Shown here: positions 26,069 through 37,321 of the stretch, in pieces
Numbering within the stretch: the stretch's first letter is position 1
How the letters are laid out: each line of letters opens with the position of its first letter
Origin: Paenibacillus cremeus
GTDB lineage: Bacteria > Bacillota > Bacilli > Paenibacillales > NBRC-103111
Direction of reading: 5' to 3'
DNA length: 45,167 nucleotides
NCBI RefSeq assembly: GCF_007786445.1
Contig: NZ_VNJI01000008.1
Span: 139,343 to 184,509 of the forward strand
Position numbers and translations under genes: made by a program
Notes under the pieces: generated by a model
The model's input: the letters and a program-made list of their open reading frames with translations, nothing else
Told to the model about the DNA's origin: nothing
Database searches by the model: none

Positions 26069-27271
26069 TTACTGTACTGCTTTCTCCGCAATGTCCAACA
26101 GCTGCTCAATCGAGTCCGCTTGGCGATTGAATTTAATCAGCGAGGTGCCGATCTGAAGCGCAATACGTTGAGCGCGCTCCTTAGCCGCTTCATCCTCCAG
26201 CTTGTTGATATCCGCTACCTGAGCAAGACCGTGCACGCGGCGCACCATTTTGCTGCCGGTGTAGCCGAACGCATCGCGCAGCACTTGCTGCATATACCAG
26301 TCTTGATATCCTGGAGTAGCCGCCATCCGGTCAACGCCATGGTCGTTCCACAGCGTGCGGAACTCCTGCTCGAACGTCGTCCAGGTGTCCCGGATCGTGC
26401 CGGTCAAGTAAGCACGGTAATCGCTGCGGGAAGCCTCGTCCCGGCTCCAGCCTTCCTGCGCTGCAAAGTTCAGCAGCAGGTTGGCGAACACCGCACCGAT
26501 ATCAAAGCCCATCGGGCCATAATAAGCGAATTCCGGGTCGATCACCTTGGTGGAATCCGGCTTGATAAAAATGCTCCCCGTATGCAAATCGCCATGCAGC
26601 AGCGCCTGAGCATGCGTCAGGAACTTGTCCCTTAAAATCGCTACCTCCAGATGCAGTGCGGTATCAGCCCAAACCTGCTCCACCGCATCGCGGATGGCCG
26701 GAGGCACGTTGTTGTTCGGCGAATTGGTGTAAGGATCGTCAAAGATCAAATCCTCAGTAATTTTGCACAGCTCCGGATTGATGAACCGCTTCACGCGCTC
26801 TTTTTTCTCCTGCTGGTTCATGCCCAGATCCGAAGTATAGAACAGCGTATGCGCCAAAAAGCGTCCGATATCCCCAGCAAAACGTGGGTACCGGTTGCCC
26901 TCGATTAGACCTCTGCGCATGATAATATGATCGCTCAAATCTTCCATCACAGTGAGCGCAAGCTCCGGCTCGTAAGCATGTACATGCGGCACCAGATCCG
27001 GGCAGAGCGACTCCTGGATCATCAGCGCTTCGCTTTCGATGCGGGCACGGTCCAGCGTGAGCGGCCAGGATTCACCGACGACTTTGGCATACGGCAGTGC
27101 TTGTTTGAGAATAATGCTTTTTCCTGTGGATGGCTCAGAGATATGAAAGACGAGATTCAAGTTCCCGTCGCCAATTTCGCGGCTGACCAGCTCGCTGCCT
27201 TCAGTGAATAAATCCGGAAGCTGCCGTGCATACGCAATCGCTTCCGCTTCGGTAAGTGCATGATACGTCAT
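26069..27271 (-). CDS. mtnK: S-methyl-5-thioribose kinase
   Basis: 400 residues. ATP-dependent kinase of the choline-kinase/APH fold that phosphorylates methylthioribose at C1. Visible motifs: ALLHGDLHTGSIFI (Brenner-type catalytic loop, about 226-240), VIDPEFAYYGPMGFDIGAVF (metal site, about 247-266) and ISREIGDGNLN-like glycine loop near residues 31-42 (read as SREIGDGNLNLVFHI). First gene of the mtnKA operon. It is preceded on the minus strand by GGGGAGGA. Unlike B. subtilis mtnKA, no S-box (SAM-I) riboswitch is recognisable in the ~190 bases before it. Confidence 0.96.
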   Translation of the reverse strand: MTYHALTEAEAIAYARQLPDLFTEGSELVSREIGDGNLNLVFHISEPSTGKSIILKQALPYAKVVGESWPLTLDRARIESEALMIQESLCPDLVPHVHAYEPELALTVMEDLSDHIIMRRGLIEGNRYPRFAGDIGRFLAHTLFYTSDLGMNQQEKKERVKRFINPELCKITEDLIFDDPYTNSPNNNVPPAIRDAVEQVWADTALHLEVAILRDKFLTHAQALLHGDLHTGSIFIKPDSTKVIDPEFAYYGPMGFDIGAVFANLLLNFAAQEGWSRDEASRSDYRAYLTGTIRDTWTTFEQEFRTLWNDHGVDRMAATPGYQDWYMQQVLRDAFGYTGSKMVRRVHGLAQVADINKLEDEAAKERAQRIALQIGTSLIKFNRQADSIEQLLDIAEKAVQ

Positions 27272-27465
27272 AAGTGAATAGTTCCTCCCCTATAGTTGCA
27301 ACAGTCATTCCCATTAGTATAAAACAATTTTTGCCCGCATGGAATAGAAGTACAAGCACGGCGAATTTTTACACAAACTTAACTCGGTGTTAATACGCAA
27401 ATGATGTTCAATCCTATAATAAAAAGAGTAAGGAAAACGTTAAAAATGTTGGAGGGGTACCTGGA

Positions 27466-27663
27466 ATGGAGAAGCTGATCGAAAAAGTCTTTGGTGTCGC
27501 ATTATGTGCGGGTGTGCTCGCGCTGCTCGGCTTATATTCAGCTTCAAGCGATCATACGGCGACAGGCATGACCGCAAACACGTTTAAAGTGAACCAGACC
27601 CAGTTCGAGCGCATGCACGATGACATGAGAACAAGCTATTATGTACAACTCGGCCAGAAGTAA
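27466..27663 (+). CDS. Small single-pass membrane protein, unknown function
   Basis: 65 residues. Residues ~8-26 (VFGVALCAGVLALLGLYSA) are a membrane segment or uncleaved signal anchor. The remainder is a polar tail of ~38 residues. GGAGGGG is well placed before the ATG at 27466 and TATAAT occurs at 27415-27420, which together with the downstream terminator supports a real gene. It is divergent from mtnK. I do not recognise the family. Confidence 0.65.
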   Translation: MEKLIEKVFGVALCAGVLALLGLYSASSDHTATGMTANTFKVNQTQFERMHDDMRTSYYVQLGQK

Positions 27664-27702
27664 AAGAACTAATGAAAGTAGTTACCCGATACATAAAAAG
27701 AC

Positions 27703-27731
27703 AAGGGAGGGCGTATCGCCGTCCCTTTTTT
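27703..27731 (+). terminator. Bidirectional terminator between two small genes
   Basis: AAGGGAGGGCG, loop TAT, CGCCGTCCCTT, then T6 on the plus strand. The minus strand exits into TTGTCTTTTT, so it can also end the 27756-27923 gene. Confidence 0.75.
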
Positions 27732-27755
27732 GGATTTCACCTGCACCTGAAACGG

Positions 27756-27923
27756 CTAAAACGGCCGACGGCGGTGTTCCACCAAGTCGATCGATCCGAG
27801 CACGACATGGGCTAGCCCAAAGCCGACGACAGCTGCTGCGGCCATCGGATATTTCTTGATTAGGGCGGCACCGGATGCGGTAACCGCAGTGCCTAGCACG
27901 GTCGGAAGCATTCCTTCGCGCAT
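27756..27923 (-). CDS. Small hydrophobic protein (55 residues), unknown function
   Basis: Read by hand: ATG at 27921-27923, stop TAG at 27756-27758. The product starts MREGMLPTVLGTAVTASGAA and is rich in Ala/Gly/Val with a probable membrane helix at about 28-46 (MAAAAVVGFGLAHVVLGSI), ending in a basic EHRRRPF. GAGGTGAAGG lies just before the start. It faces the 65-residue gene with a shared terminator between them. I believe similar short proteins occur in Paenibacillus, but the function is unknown and this cannot be verified here. Confidence 0.6.
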   Translation of the reverse strand: MREGMLPTVLGTAVTASGAALIKKYPMAAAAVVGFGLAHVVLGSIDLVEHRRRPF

Positions 27924-28135
27924 GGTCCTTCACCTCGTCCTCGATTAGATTAGGTACAGCGAGTATGGTCACAACTGACATCGCGCTGTTGCGCTGTACA
28001 GCCGCAACCTTAGCATCGATTTCAAAGAACGGTTTTATGCCGATCGGGAATTGCATTCTTTTGGCTGGAAACCTATAATATCATATGGATTGCTTTGAAT
28101 CGGATGTTCGGTACCGGTTAAAGGGGGTAGAGTAA

Positions 28136-28720
28136 ATGGAATCGGGGAAAGAACAAGCCGTCGCGTTAAAAGAATGGGCCGCAGCCGTCGAGGCGCTTCG
28201 TAAAGGTCAGCAAATGCTGATCATGCGCAAAGGAGGTATCCGGGAGGAAACGAAGGATTTCCAAGTGGAGGCGGACAGCTTTTACCTGTATCCAACCTAC
28301 GAGCATCAGAAAAAACAGCTGATCAAGCCTGGGTTCGAACAGATGGTGGACGAGATGATTCAAGGGTGGAGCAGTGAGGAGACGGAAACGGTCATCCGCT
28401 GCTATGCCGAGCTGGAAGAGGACATTCTCATTTCGTCCCAAGAAGAGCTGGACAAGCTGAGGGAGCTGCACATTTGGACGGATCAATTCGCCGAAGAGCG
28501 GCTGAAATGGAAGAAGACGAAGCCGCTGCACGTGATGCTGCTGAGAGTGTATGAGCTGGAGCAGCCGGTGCGTGTGCGTATTATGCCGGAGTTTATCGGG
28601 TGCAAATCGTGGATCGCTCTTCCGCAAGAGGAGCTGAGCCGGATGCCACGCAAGCAAGTGATGTCCGATGAGTCATTTGCCCTTGCGGTAGAGAAAGTAC
28701 ATAAGGCGCTAAATAATTAA
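28136..28720 (+). CDS. DUF1802 family protein
   Basis: 194 residues, soluble, no signal. The opening ALKEWAAAVEALRKGQQMLIMRKGGIRE and DSFYLYPTYEHQK match the DUF1802 family (found in Bacillota and cyanobacteria, no established function). AAAGGGGGTAG is placed seven bases or so before the ATG at 28136. It stands alone between the small-gene pair and the suf operon, with no clear terminator before the suf promoter. Confidence 0.8.
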   Translation: MESGKEQAVALKEWAAAVEALRKGQQMLIMRKGGIREETKDFQVEADSFYLYPTYEHQKKQLIKPGFEQMVDEMIQGWSSEETETVIRCYAELEEDILISSQEELDKLRELHIWTDQFAEERLKWKKTKPLHVMLLRVYELEQPVRVRIMPEFIGCKSWIALPQEELSRMPRKQVMSDESFALAVEKVHKALNN

Positions 28721-28751
28721 ACAAATTGTCACCGTGATATCCGGGTCTTTA

Positions 28752-28781
28752 TTGATTTTTGCAGGTAAGATATAATATAAT
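28752..28781 (+). promoter_or_regulatory. Predicted promoter of the suf operon
   Basis: TTGATT (28752-28757), 18 bases, TATAAT (28776-28781). An alternative TATAAT overlaps at 28771-28776. Confidence 0.6.
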
Positions 28782-28792
28782 TGAGAATCACT

Positions 28793-28816
28793 GATAATCA
28801 TTTTGTAATGATTATT
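28793..28816 (+). promoter_or_regulatory. AT-rich dyad at the suf transcription start, Fur-family-like
   Basis: ATAATCATT (28794-28802) and AATGATTAT (28807-28815) are exact inverted repeats around TTGT. They lie just downstream of the -10, with a related GAGAATCACTGATAATCA word before. The TGATAATCATT wording recalls Fur-family operators, but it is not a clean 7-1-7 Fur box. Its position favours a repressor site; the regulator identity is a guess. Confidence 0.45.
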
Positions 28817-28852
28817 AACTAAGAAAAATTAAAAAACGGAGGATTACAGCAA

Positions 28853-29683
28853 ATGGCGAATTCACCACAATTTATTATAGACGGGCTTAAGGCGACTGTC
28901 GAAGGCAAAGAAATTTTGAAAGGGCTCAGCTTGTCGATCAAAGGCGGCGAAGTGCACGCGATCATGGGCCCGAACGGTACAGGTAAAAGTACGCTGGCCT
29001 CCACTCTGATGGGCCATCCGAAATATGAAGTGACCGAAGGCTCCGTTTCGCTCAACGGCGAAGACGTGCTGGAGATGGCTACAGACGAAAGAGCGCGCGC
29101 AGGTCTGTTCCTGGCGATGCAATATCCTTCCGAAATCACCGGCGTAACGAATGCAGACTTCCTGCGTTCCGCGATCAACGCTCGCCGCGGCGAAGGCAAC
29201 GAAATCTCCTTGATCAAGTTCATCCGCCAAATGGAAAGCAAGATGAAAGAGCTTGAGATGAACCCTGAGTTCATGCACCGTTACCTGAACGAAGGCTTCT
29301 CCGGCGGGGAGAAGAAGCGTAACGAAATTTTGCAAATGATGAACCTCGATCCTAGCATCGTCATTCTTGACGAGATCGACTCGGGCCTTGACATCGACGC
29401 GCTTCGCATCGTAGCTACTGGTGTTAACGCAATGCGTTCCGAAGATCGCGGCTTCTTGATCATCACGCACTACCAGCGCCTCTTGAACTACATCAAGCCT
29501 GACTTCGTTCACGTTATGATGCAAGGCCGCATTGTAAAATCCGGCGGTCCAGAGCTGGCTGAACGCCTTGAGAACGAAGGCTATGACTGGGTGAAGGAAG
29601 AGCTCGGTATTGTTGACGAAACCGTCGGCAAAGACGAGACGGAATTCAAAGTACCAATGAACACTACTGCTCCAAAATACTAA
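28853..29683 (+). CDS. sufC: Fe-S cluster assembly ATPase SufC
   Basis: 276 residues; ABC-type ATPase of the SufBC2D scaffold, cytoplasmic. Walker A GPNGTGKST (about 42-50), signature FSGGEKKRNEIL (about 149-160), Walker B IVILDEIDSGLDIDALR (about 172) and switch His in LIITHYQRLL. ATP hydrolysis drives opening of the SufB-SufD dimer for cluster assembly. The C-terminal tail is ~20 residues longer than the E. coli protein. First gene of sufCDSUB, after a promoter and an AT-rich dyad. CGGAGGA is the ribosome binding site. Confidence 0.97.
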   Translation: MANSPQFIIDGLKATVEGKEILKGLSLSIKGGEVHAIMGPNGTGKSTLASTLMGHPKYEVTEGSVSLNGEDVLEMATDERARAGLFLAMQYPSEITGVTNADFLRSAINARRGEGNEISLIKFIRQMESKMKELEMNPEFMHRYLNEGFSGGEKKRNEILQMMNLDPSIVILDEIDSGLDIDALRIVATGVNAMRSEDRGFLIITHYQRLLNYIKPDFVHVMMQGRIVKSGGPELAERLENEGYDWVKEELGIVDETVGKDETEFKVPMNTTAPKY

Positions 29684-29719
29684 TCTACGCGAAGCAACAT
29701 TCTCAGGAGGGATCTCACG

Positions 29720-32671
<2,952 letters not shown>

Positions 32672-32710
32672 ATGGTGTTTTGAAAACAACATGTATAGGA
32701 GGTATGACCC

Positions 32711-34108
32711 GTGGCTAAGAAAATGCCAGAAATGGAAGAGTATAAATATGGGTTTCGCGACGAGCATAAAGCCGTATTCCAATCCGGTAAGGGCTTGACT
32801 CGTGAGATCGTTACGGAAATTTCCAAGATGAAGGGCGAGCCGGACTGGATGCTGGAATTCCGTCTGAAGTCGCTTGAGCAGTTTTTGAAAATGCCTATGC
32901 CTACTTGGGGTGGCAACATGGACGATCTGGATTTCAACGATATCCAGTACTATGTCAAGCCATCCGAGAAGCAAGGGAAGACGTGGGAAGAGGTTCCTAC
33001 GGAAATCAAGGAAACCTTTGACAAGCTGGGGATTCCTGAGGCGGAGCAAAAGTTTTTGGCCGGTGTATCCGCGCAGTATGAGTCCGAGGTTGTTTACCAC
33101 AGCATGCAAAAGGATCTGGAAGATCAAGGCGTTATTTTTACGGATACGGACACGGCGCTTCGCGAGCATCCGGAAATTTTCAAGAAATTTTTTGGTACCA
33201 TCATCCCGCCAAGCGACAATAAATTCGCTGCTCTGAACAGCGCGGTTTGGTCCGGAGGAAGCTTCATCTATGTTCCGCCGGGCGTGAAGGTGGAAATCCC
33301 GCTGCAAGCATATTTCCGCATCAACTCCGAGAACATGGGCCAATTCGAGCGTACACTGATCATCGCTGACGAAGGCAGCTTCGTGCACTATGTTGAGGGC
33401 TGTACAGCTCCAGTTTACAGCACGAACTCCCTACACAGTGCGGTCGTTGAGATCATCTGCTTGAAGGACTCCCGCGTGCGTTATACGACGATCCAGAACT
33501 GGGCGCCAAACATCTACAACCTCGTTACGAAGCGTGCGGTGGCTGAAGAGAACGCGACGATGGAATGGGTTGATGGTAACATCGGCTCCAAGCTGACTAT
33601 GAAGTACCCAGCTGTCGTGCTGAAAGGCCGCGGCGCTAAAGGGATGGTTCTCTCCATCGCTGTAGCCGGTAAAGGCCAGCATCAAGACGCCGGTGCGAAA
33701 ATGACGCATTTGGCTCCGGATACCACGTCCACGATCATCTCCAAATCGATCAGTAAGCACGGCGGTAAAGTAACGTACCGCGGTCTCGCTTCCTTCGGAC
33801 GCAACTCTCAGGGCTCCAAGGCGAACATCAAGTGCGATACGCTGATTATGGATAATCAATCGACGTCCGACACGATCCCGTATAACGAGATCATGAACGA
33901 CAACATCACGCTGGAGCACGAAGCGACCGTATCCAAGGTATCCGAGGATCAGCTCTTCTACCTGATGAGCCGCGGCTTGACGGAAGCGGAAGCGACCCAG
34001 ATGATCGTTATGGGCTTCATCGAGCCGTTCACCAAAGAGCTGCCGATGGAATATGCGGTTGAAATGAACCGTTTGATCAAGTTTGAGATGGAAGGTAGTA
34101 TAGGATAA
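32711..34108 (+). CDS. sufB: Fe-S cluster assembly protein SufB
   Basis: 465 residues, the usual length. Opening [21 protein letters not shown], core [69 protein letters not shown] and the C-terminal [21 protein letters not shown] are all family hallmarks. SufB is the scaffold on which the cluster is built. The start is GTG at 32711, with AGGAGGT seven bases before; no ATG fits. It is the last gene of the operon, and the sequence changes character immediately after its stop. Confidence 0.97.
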   Translation: MAKKMPEMEEYKYGFRDEHKAVFQSGKGLTREIVTEISKMKGEPDWMLEFRLKSLEQFLKMPMPTWGGNMDDLDFNDIQYYVKPSEKQGKTWEEVPTEIKETFDKLGIPEAEQKFLAGVSAQYESEVVYHSMQKDLEDQGVIFTDTDTALREHPEIFKKFFGTIIPPSDNKFAALNSAVWSGGSFIYVPPGVKVEIPLQAYFRINSENMGQFERTLIIADEGSFVHYVEGCTAPVYSTNSLHSAVVEIICLKDSRVRYTTIQNWAPNIYNLVTKRAVAEENATMEWVDGNIGSKLTMKYPAVVLKGRGAKGMVLSIAVAGKGQHQDAGAKMTHLAPDTTSTIISKSISKHGGKVTYRGLASFGRNSQGSKANIKCDTLIMDNQSTSDTIPYNEIMNDNITLEHEATVSKVSEDQLFYLMSRGLTEAEATQMIVMGFIEPFTKELPMEYAVEMNRLIKFEMEGSIG

Positions 34109-34127
34109 CCCTTATACATCAAGGGTT
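34109..34127 (+). other. Candidate attachment site palindrome directly after sufB
   Basis: CCCTTATACATCAAGGGTT begins on the base after the sufB stop codon. The CCCTT/AAGGG arms are inverted. It ends exactly where the integrase remnant stops. An 18-of-19 match occurs at 45076-45094, on the other strand. Confidence 0.4.
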
Positions 34128-34705
34128 CAGCCGCTCTCCAATTGCGTTTTGCCCGTTTTTTGCCCGTTTTGTTTTCGCAGATGGGCCGAATAGAGGGCTA
34201 GCGAGTCGGTTTCAATCGTTTTAGTGATGTGTAAATACGTATCTGATGTCACCTTGACGGACTTATGCCCGAGCCGCTCGGACACGAATTTTACACTTGC
34301 GCCGGCTTCGAGCAAATGGACGGCATGTGTATGCCTTAGTGCATGAGGAGATAGTACAGGTAGCCCTACACGATTGCACACGACTTTGAAATAATCCCGA
34401 ACAATATTTGTACGCAGCCATCGGCCTTTATGCTGATGGAATATGAGATTGTCCTCTGATGCCCAGTAATTCGGATATCGGAGGATGGTCTCTTTTTGAT
34501 TGATACGATGCCGCCGCATAACTGTAACTGTTTCCTCATCCAGCATAATCGTTCTGCCGCTTGACTTCGATTTAGGCGTACTTATATAGGGCTCACTATT
34601 CAGGGGGTAGACTAATGTCTTTGCTACGGTGAGCGTAGCGGCATCCAAGTCGATGTCATTCCAAGTTAGCGCCAACGTCTCGCCAATCCTAAGCGTAACA
34701 CATCA
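34127..34705 (-). pseudogene. Tyrosine recombinase (integrase), C-terminal catalytic fragment
   Basis: Catalytic half only, about 190 residues. Visible residues: Arg in LRIGETLALTW (encoded at about 34677-34703), Lys in TPKSKSSGRTI, HALRHTHAVHLLEAGAS (His-x-x-Arg), LGHKS and the nucleophile Tyr in SDTYLHIT. The core-binding and N-terminal domains are missing. Upstream of the Arg the frame hits a TGA after a few codons, and the neighbouring sequence belongs to a different gene (5'-nucleotidase). So the fragment was joined by a deletion near 34700. It ends next to sufB, pointing to past site-specific integration there. Confidence 0.8.
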
Positions 34706-35303
34706 GGATGCGGAACATGATTTTTCAGTGGCTCAATTTTGGCCTCTAACACCTTAATCGTTTCGGCGATGTCTAATGTAATAATAGCGGCGTTATACGC
34801 ATTTAGCCCTGGTTGAATGACCAGTGTTTTTCCGACAATTTGATTGATGATACGATGTTGGTGGCCGTCAACAGTATATCCACATCCAACTCCTACAAGA
34901 GCTGGTATCCTTGATTTTCACCAACTGTCGCTTCAGTTCGCACACCAGTCTCCAAGTCCGCTTCAAAACCGCCGTGATACAAAACAATCACATAATCAAC
35001 TTCACTTTTGATCTGCTCACTTGATGTTTCAATGCGGTAAAACGTGAGTGGTGAACCTTGAATCAAATCACCGCCATCCAGCAAGAGCAGATGCTGGCCA
35101 ACTTGAAGTAATGTTTCTTTTAAAGTGAGCAATCCGCTTAACCCATTATCGCTCAGATTGCGGTCTGCATATGTAGTTGGATAGACATATCCGTGAATAT
35201 CGGACGTGTATAAAATAGTCAATTGAGATATAGTTTTAAAACCTCTTTTATGTGGTATATTTAGTACTGAAGATTCAAAGTCATCATTCGACAAAAAATT
35301 CAA
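34700..35303 (-). pseudogene. Decayed bifunctional metallophosphatase / 5'-nucleotidase
   Basis: N-terminal metallophosphatase part: LYTSDIHGYVYP (D-x-H motif) and LLLDGGDLIQGSP (GD motif), then a jump straight to VDYVIVLYHGGFEADLETG. The segment carrying the GNHE motif is missing, implying an internal deletion of roughly 80-100 residues. A stop/frameshift occurs near 34893. In the next frame the sequence continues with TVDGHQHRIINQIVGKTLVIQ (the G-H-x-H motif) down to ~34700, where it fuses to the integrase fragment. It is non-functional by eye. It is divergent from the ugp-like ABC operon, so it may once have been part of the same phosphate-ester scavenging unit. Confidence 0.75.
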
Positions 35304-35383
35304 ATCCCTTATATTTATACATAAATACTAGATACGATAACAACGCACCCTTTAATTTACATATCCGAAAAGGTGGAGTACTC

Positions 35384-36436
35384 GTGCATTTAGAAGTTAG
35401 GAACTTGCGAAAGAGTTTTGATGGCAAAGAAGTAGTCAAGGACATTTCCTTTACAATAAAACAAGGAGATCTAGTTTGTCTGCTAGGACCATCTGGTTGT
35501 GGAAAAACAACAGTTTTAAACATGATCAGCGGGTTGTTGGATGTAACATCAGGGACGATTATGATCGGCGGTCGAGATGTGACGCATGTGCATCCGAAGG
35601 AACGCGGGATTGGGGTTGTGTTTCAGAATTACGCGCTCTACCCGCATATGACGGTTCTGGAGAACATCATGTTTCCATTGCTGATTCAGAAAAGAAGCAA
35701 GTCGGAAGCGCGTGATGAAGCGATTAAAATAGCGAAAATGGTAGAAATTGATCAGCATTTGCACAAAAAACCGGCGATGCTGTCGGGAGGTCAGCAACAG
35801 CGTGTAGCTATTGCGCGTGGGATTGTAAAAAAACCGGGTGTGCTCTTGCTCGATGAACCTCTCTCCAACCTTGATGCGCGCCTTCGTTTGGTCACACGTG
35901 AGAACATTCGGCGGATCGTTAAGCAGTTTAACATCACTGCTATTTTCGTTACGCACGATCAAGAGGAAGCACTCTCAATCTCCGACCAGATTATTGTGCT
36001 TAATCAAGGAGTTATCCAGCAAAAAGGAAATCCCCAAGATTTATACCAAAATCCGAACAGCCTGTTCGTTGCGAAATTTATGGGGAATCCGCCCATTAAT
36101 CTTTTCGAAGGGCGCACCGATGAAGCGGGTAAAATAAAGCTGGATAAGATTTCAATCGATACGCCTTGCAAACAACAAGACGTCATCCTCGGTGTCCGGC
36201 CCGAAACGTTCCGTATCCTAGATCAAGCGTCTCCCCAAAGTGTGGAATTTACGGTCGAGCTTGTGCAGCTGATCGGGAGAGATACAATTTTATCCGGCAA
36301 ACTTGGCGGTCAGATGTGCAAGATTGTCACCGAGACGGGGAAGAACAACATTCGTGAGAATTCAATTATTCACCTCAGTATAGATACGACGCAGGTGATG
36401 GTGTTTGAAAAACAAACGGGCGCGAGGGTACTGTAA
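35384..36436 (+). CDS. ABC transporter ATP-binding protein, UgpC/MsmX type
   Basis: 350 residues from the preferred GTG start (AGGTGGAG at 35371-35378). The frame is open from 35252 but the extension has no homology features. Walker A GPSGCGKTT, Q-loop FQNYALYPHMTV, signature LSGGQQQRVAIARG, Walker B VLLLDEPLSNLD and switch His FVTHDQEEA. The C-terminal ~110 residues are the regulatory OB/TOBE domain (VILGVRPETFRIL). It energises the two permeases that follow. The stop overlaps the next ATG by one base. Together with the UgpB-like lipoprotein at 41386 it forms a carbohydrate/glycerophosphate-class importer. Confidence 0.93.
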   Translation: MHLEVRNLRKSFDGKEVVKDISFTIKQGDLVCLLGPSGCGKTTVLNMISGLLDVTSGTIMIGGRDVTHVHPKERGIGVVFQNYALYPHMTVLENIMFPLLIQKRSKSEARDEAIKIAKMVEIDQHLHKKPAMLSGGQQQRVAIARGIVKKPGVLLLDEPLSNLDARLRLVTRENIRRIVKQFNITAIFVTHDQEEALSISDQIIVLNQGVIQQKGNPQDLYQNPNSLFVAKFMGNPPINLFEGRTDEAGKIKLDKISIDTPCKQQDVILGVRPETFRILDQASPQSVEFTVELVQLIGRDTILSGKLGGQMCKIVTETGKNNIRENSIIHLSIDTTQVMVFEKQTGARVL

Positions 36437-37308
36437 TGAAAACACGTTCGTTTCGCTCTGTTACTGCAAATAATGCGTGGTTATATCTTGCGCCAGCTTT
36501 AATCCTCTTATTGATTTTCTTTATCTGGCCGTTGATTAACGCATTTCTGTATGCTTTTACATACGAAGGTAAAACTACTTTTGATAATTTCTCTTACATT
36601 TTTTCAGATCCGGAGTTTTGGATTGCTCTGAAAAATACGTTAATTTTTGTCGTTGTCGTCGTACCTACAGCGCTTACGATTTCACTGAGTATTGCGATCG
36701 CTATCCACTCGAAGATCAAGGGCGCACAAGTATTTGAAACGATGTATTTCATGCCTTATGTTACGAGTGTTATTGCGATCGGGATCGTTTGGAGCGTCAT
36801 GTTTCATAGCGACTACGGCGTAATAAATACAATCATCAAAACCCTTGGTGGCAGCCGCATTCCTTGGCTTAATTCCCCGAAATTTGCCTTGCTGTCGGTC
36901 ATTATTTTCAGTGTCTGGAAGTCACTGGCGTTTGACATCGTAATCTTGTTGACCAGCTTGCGCACGATCAATCCACAGCTTTATCGTGTCGCGGACATAG
37001 ATGGGGCGGGAAGCTGGATGAAATTTAGACGCATCACGTTGCCGCTGCTATCGCCAACACTCACATTTCTCACGCTGCTAGGCATGATCGGCGCATTTAA
37101 AGTGTATGACAATGTCGTCGGCCTGTTCGGAACAACAACAGCAGGACCTGCGAACTCGGCGCTTACGCTCGTCTATTACATTTTCAGGTCGATGTACGGA
37201 CGCAATGACCTGCATTTGGCAGCGGCAGCCGCTGTTGTATTGTTTGTTGTTGTTTTGTTGTTTACAATTTTGCAGCGATATTTAATGAAAAAAATCGAAA
37301 AAGCGTAG
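36436..37308 (+). CDS. ABC transporter permease, UgpA/MalF class
   Basis: 290 residues with six predicted membrane segments, the first at about 14-36 (AWLYLAPALILLLIFFIWPL). The EAA-type cytoplasmic loop is YRVADIDGAGSWMKFRRITLPLL (about 187-209), which docks onto the ATPase. Starts on the last base of the ATPase stop (TAATG), so translation is coupled. First of two permeases forming the heterodimeric channel. Confidence 0.92.
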   Translation: MKTRSFRSVTANNAWLYLAPALILLLIFFIWPLINAFLYAFTYEGKTTFDNFSYIFSDPEFWIALKNTLIFVVVVVPTALTISLSIAIAIHSKIKGAQVFETMYFMPYVTSVIAIGIVWSVMFHSDYGVINTIIKTLGGSRIPWLNSPKFALLSVIIFSVWKSLAFDIVILLTSLRTINPQLYRVADIDGAGSWMKFRRITLPLLSPTLTFLTLLGMIGAFKVYDNVVGLFGTTTAGPANSALTLVYYIFRSMYGRNDLHLAAAAAVVLFVVVLLFTILQRYLMKKIEKA

Positions 37309-37321
37309 GAGAACTAATCGG

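Noticed and set aside
27272..27465. Possible S-box riboswitch for mtnKA
   Set aside because: No S-box consensus segments and no leader terminator could be found in the interval.
34692..34720. Alternative reading FRILMCYA before LRIGE, suggesting the integrase continues upstream with a frameshift
   Set aside because: The same bases are an in-frame continuation of the 5'-nucleotidase remnant. Nothing further upstream in the alternative frame looks like an integrase core-binding domain, so a deletion junction explains it better.
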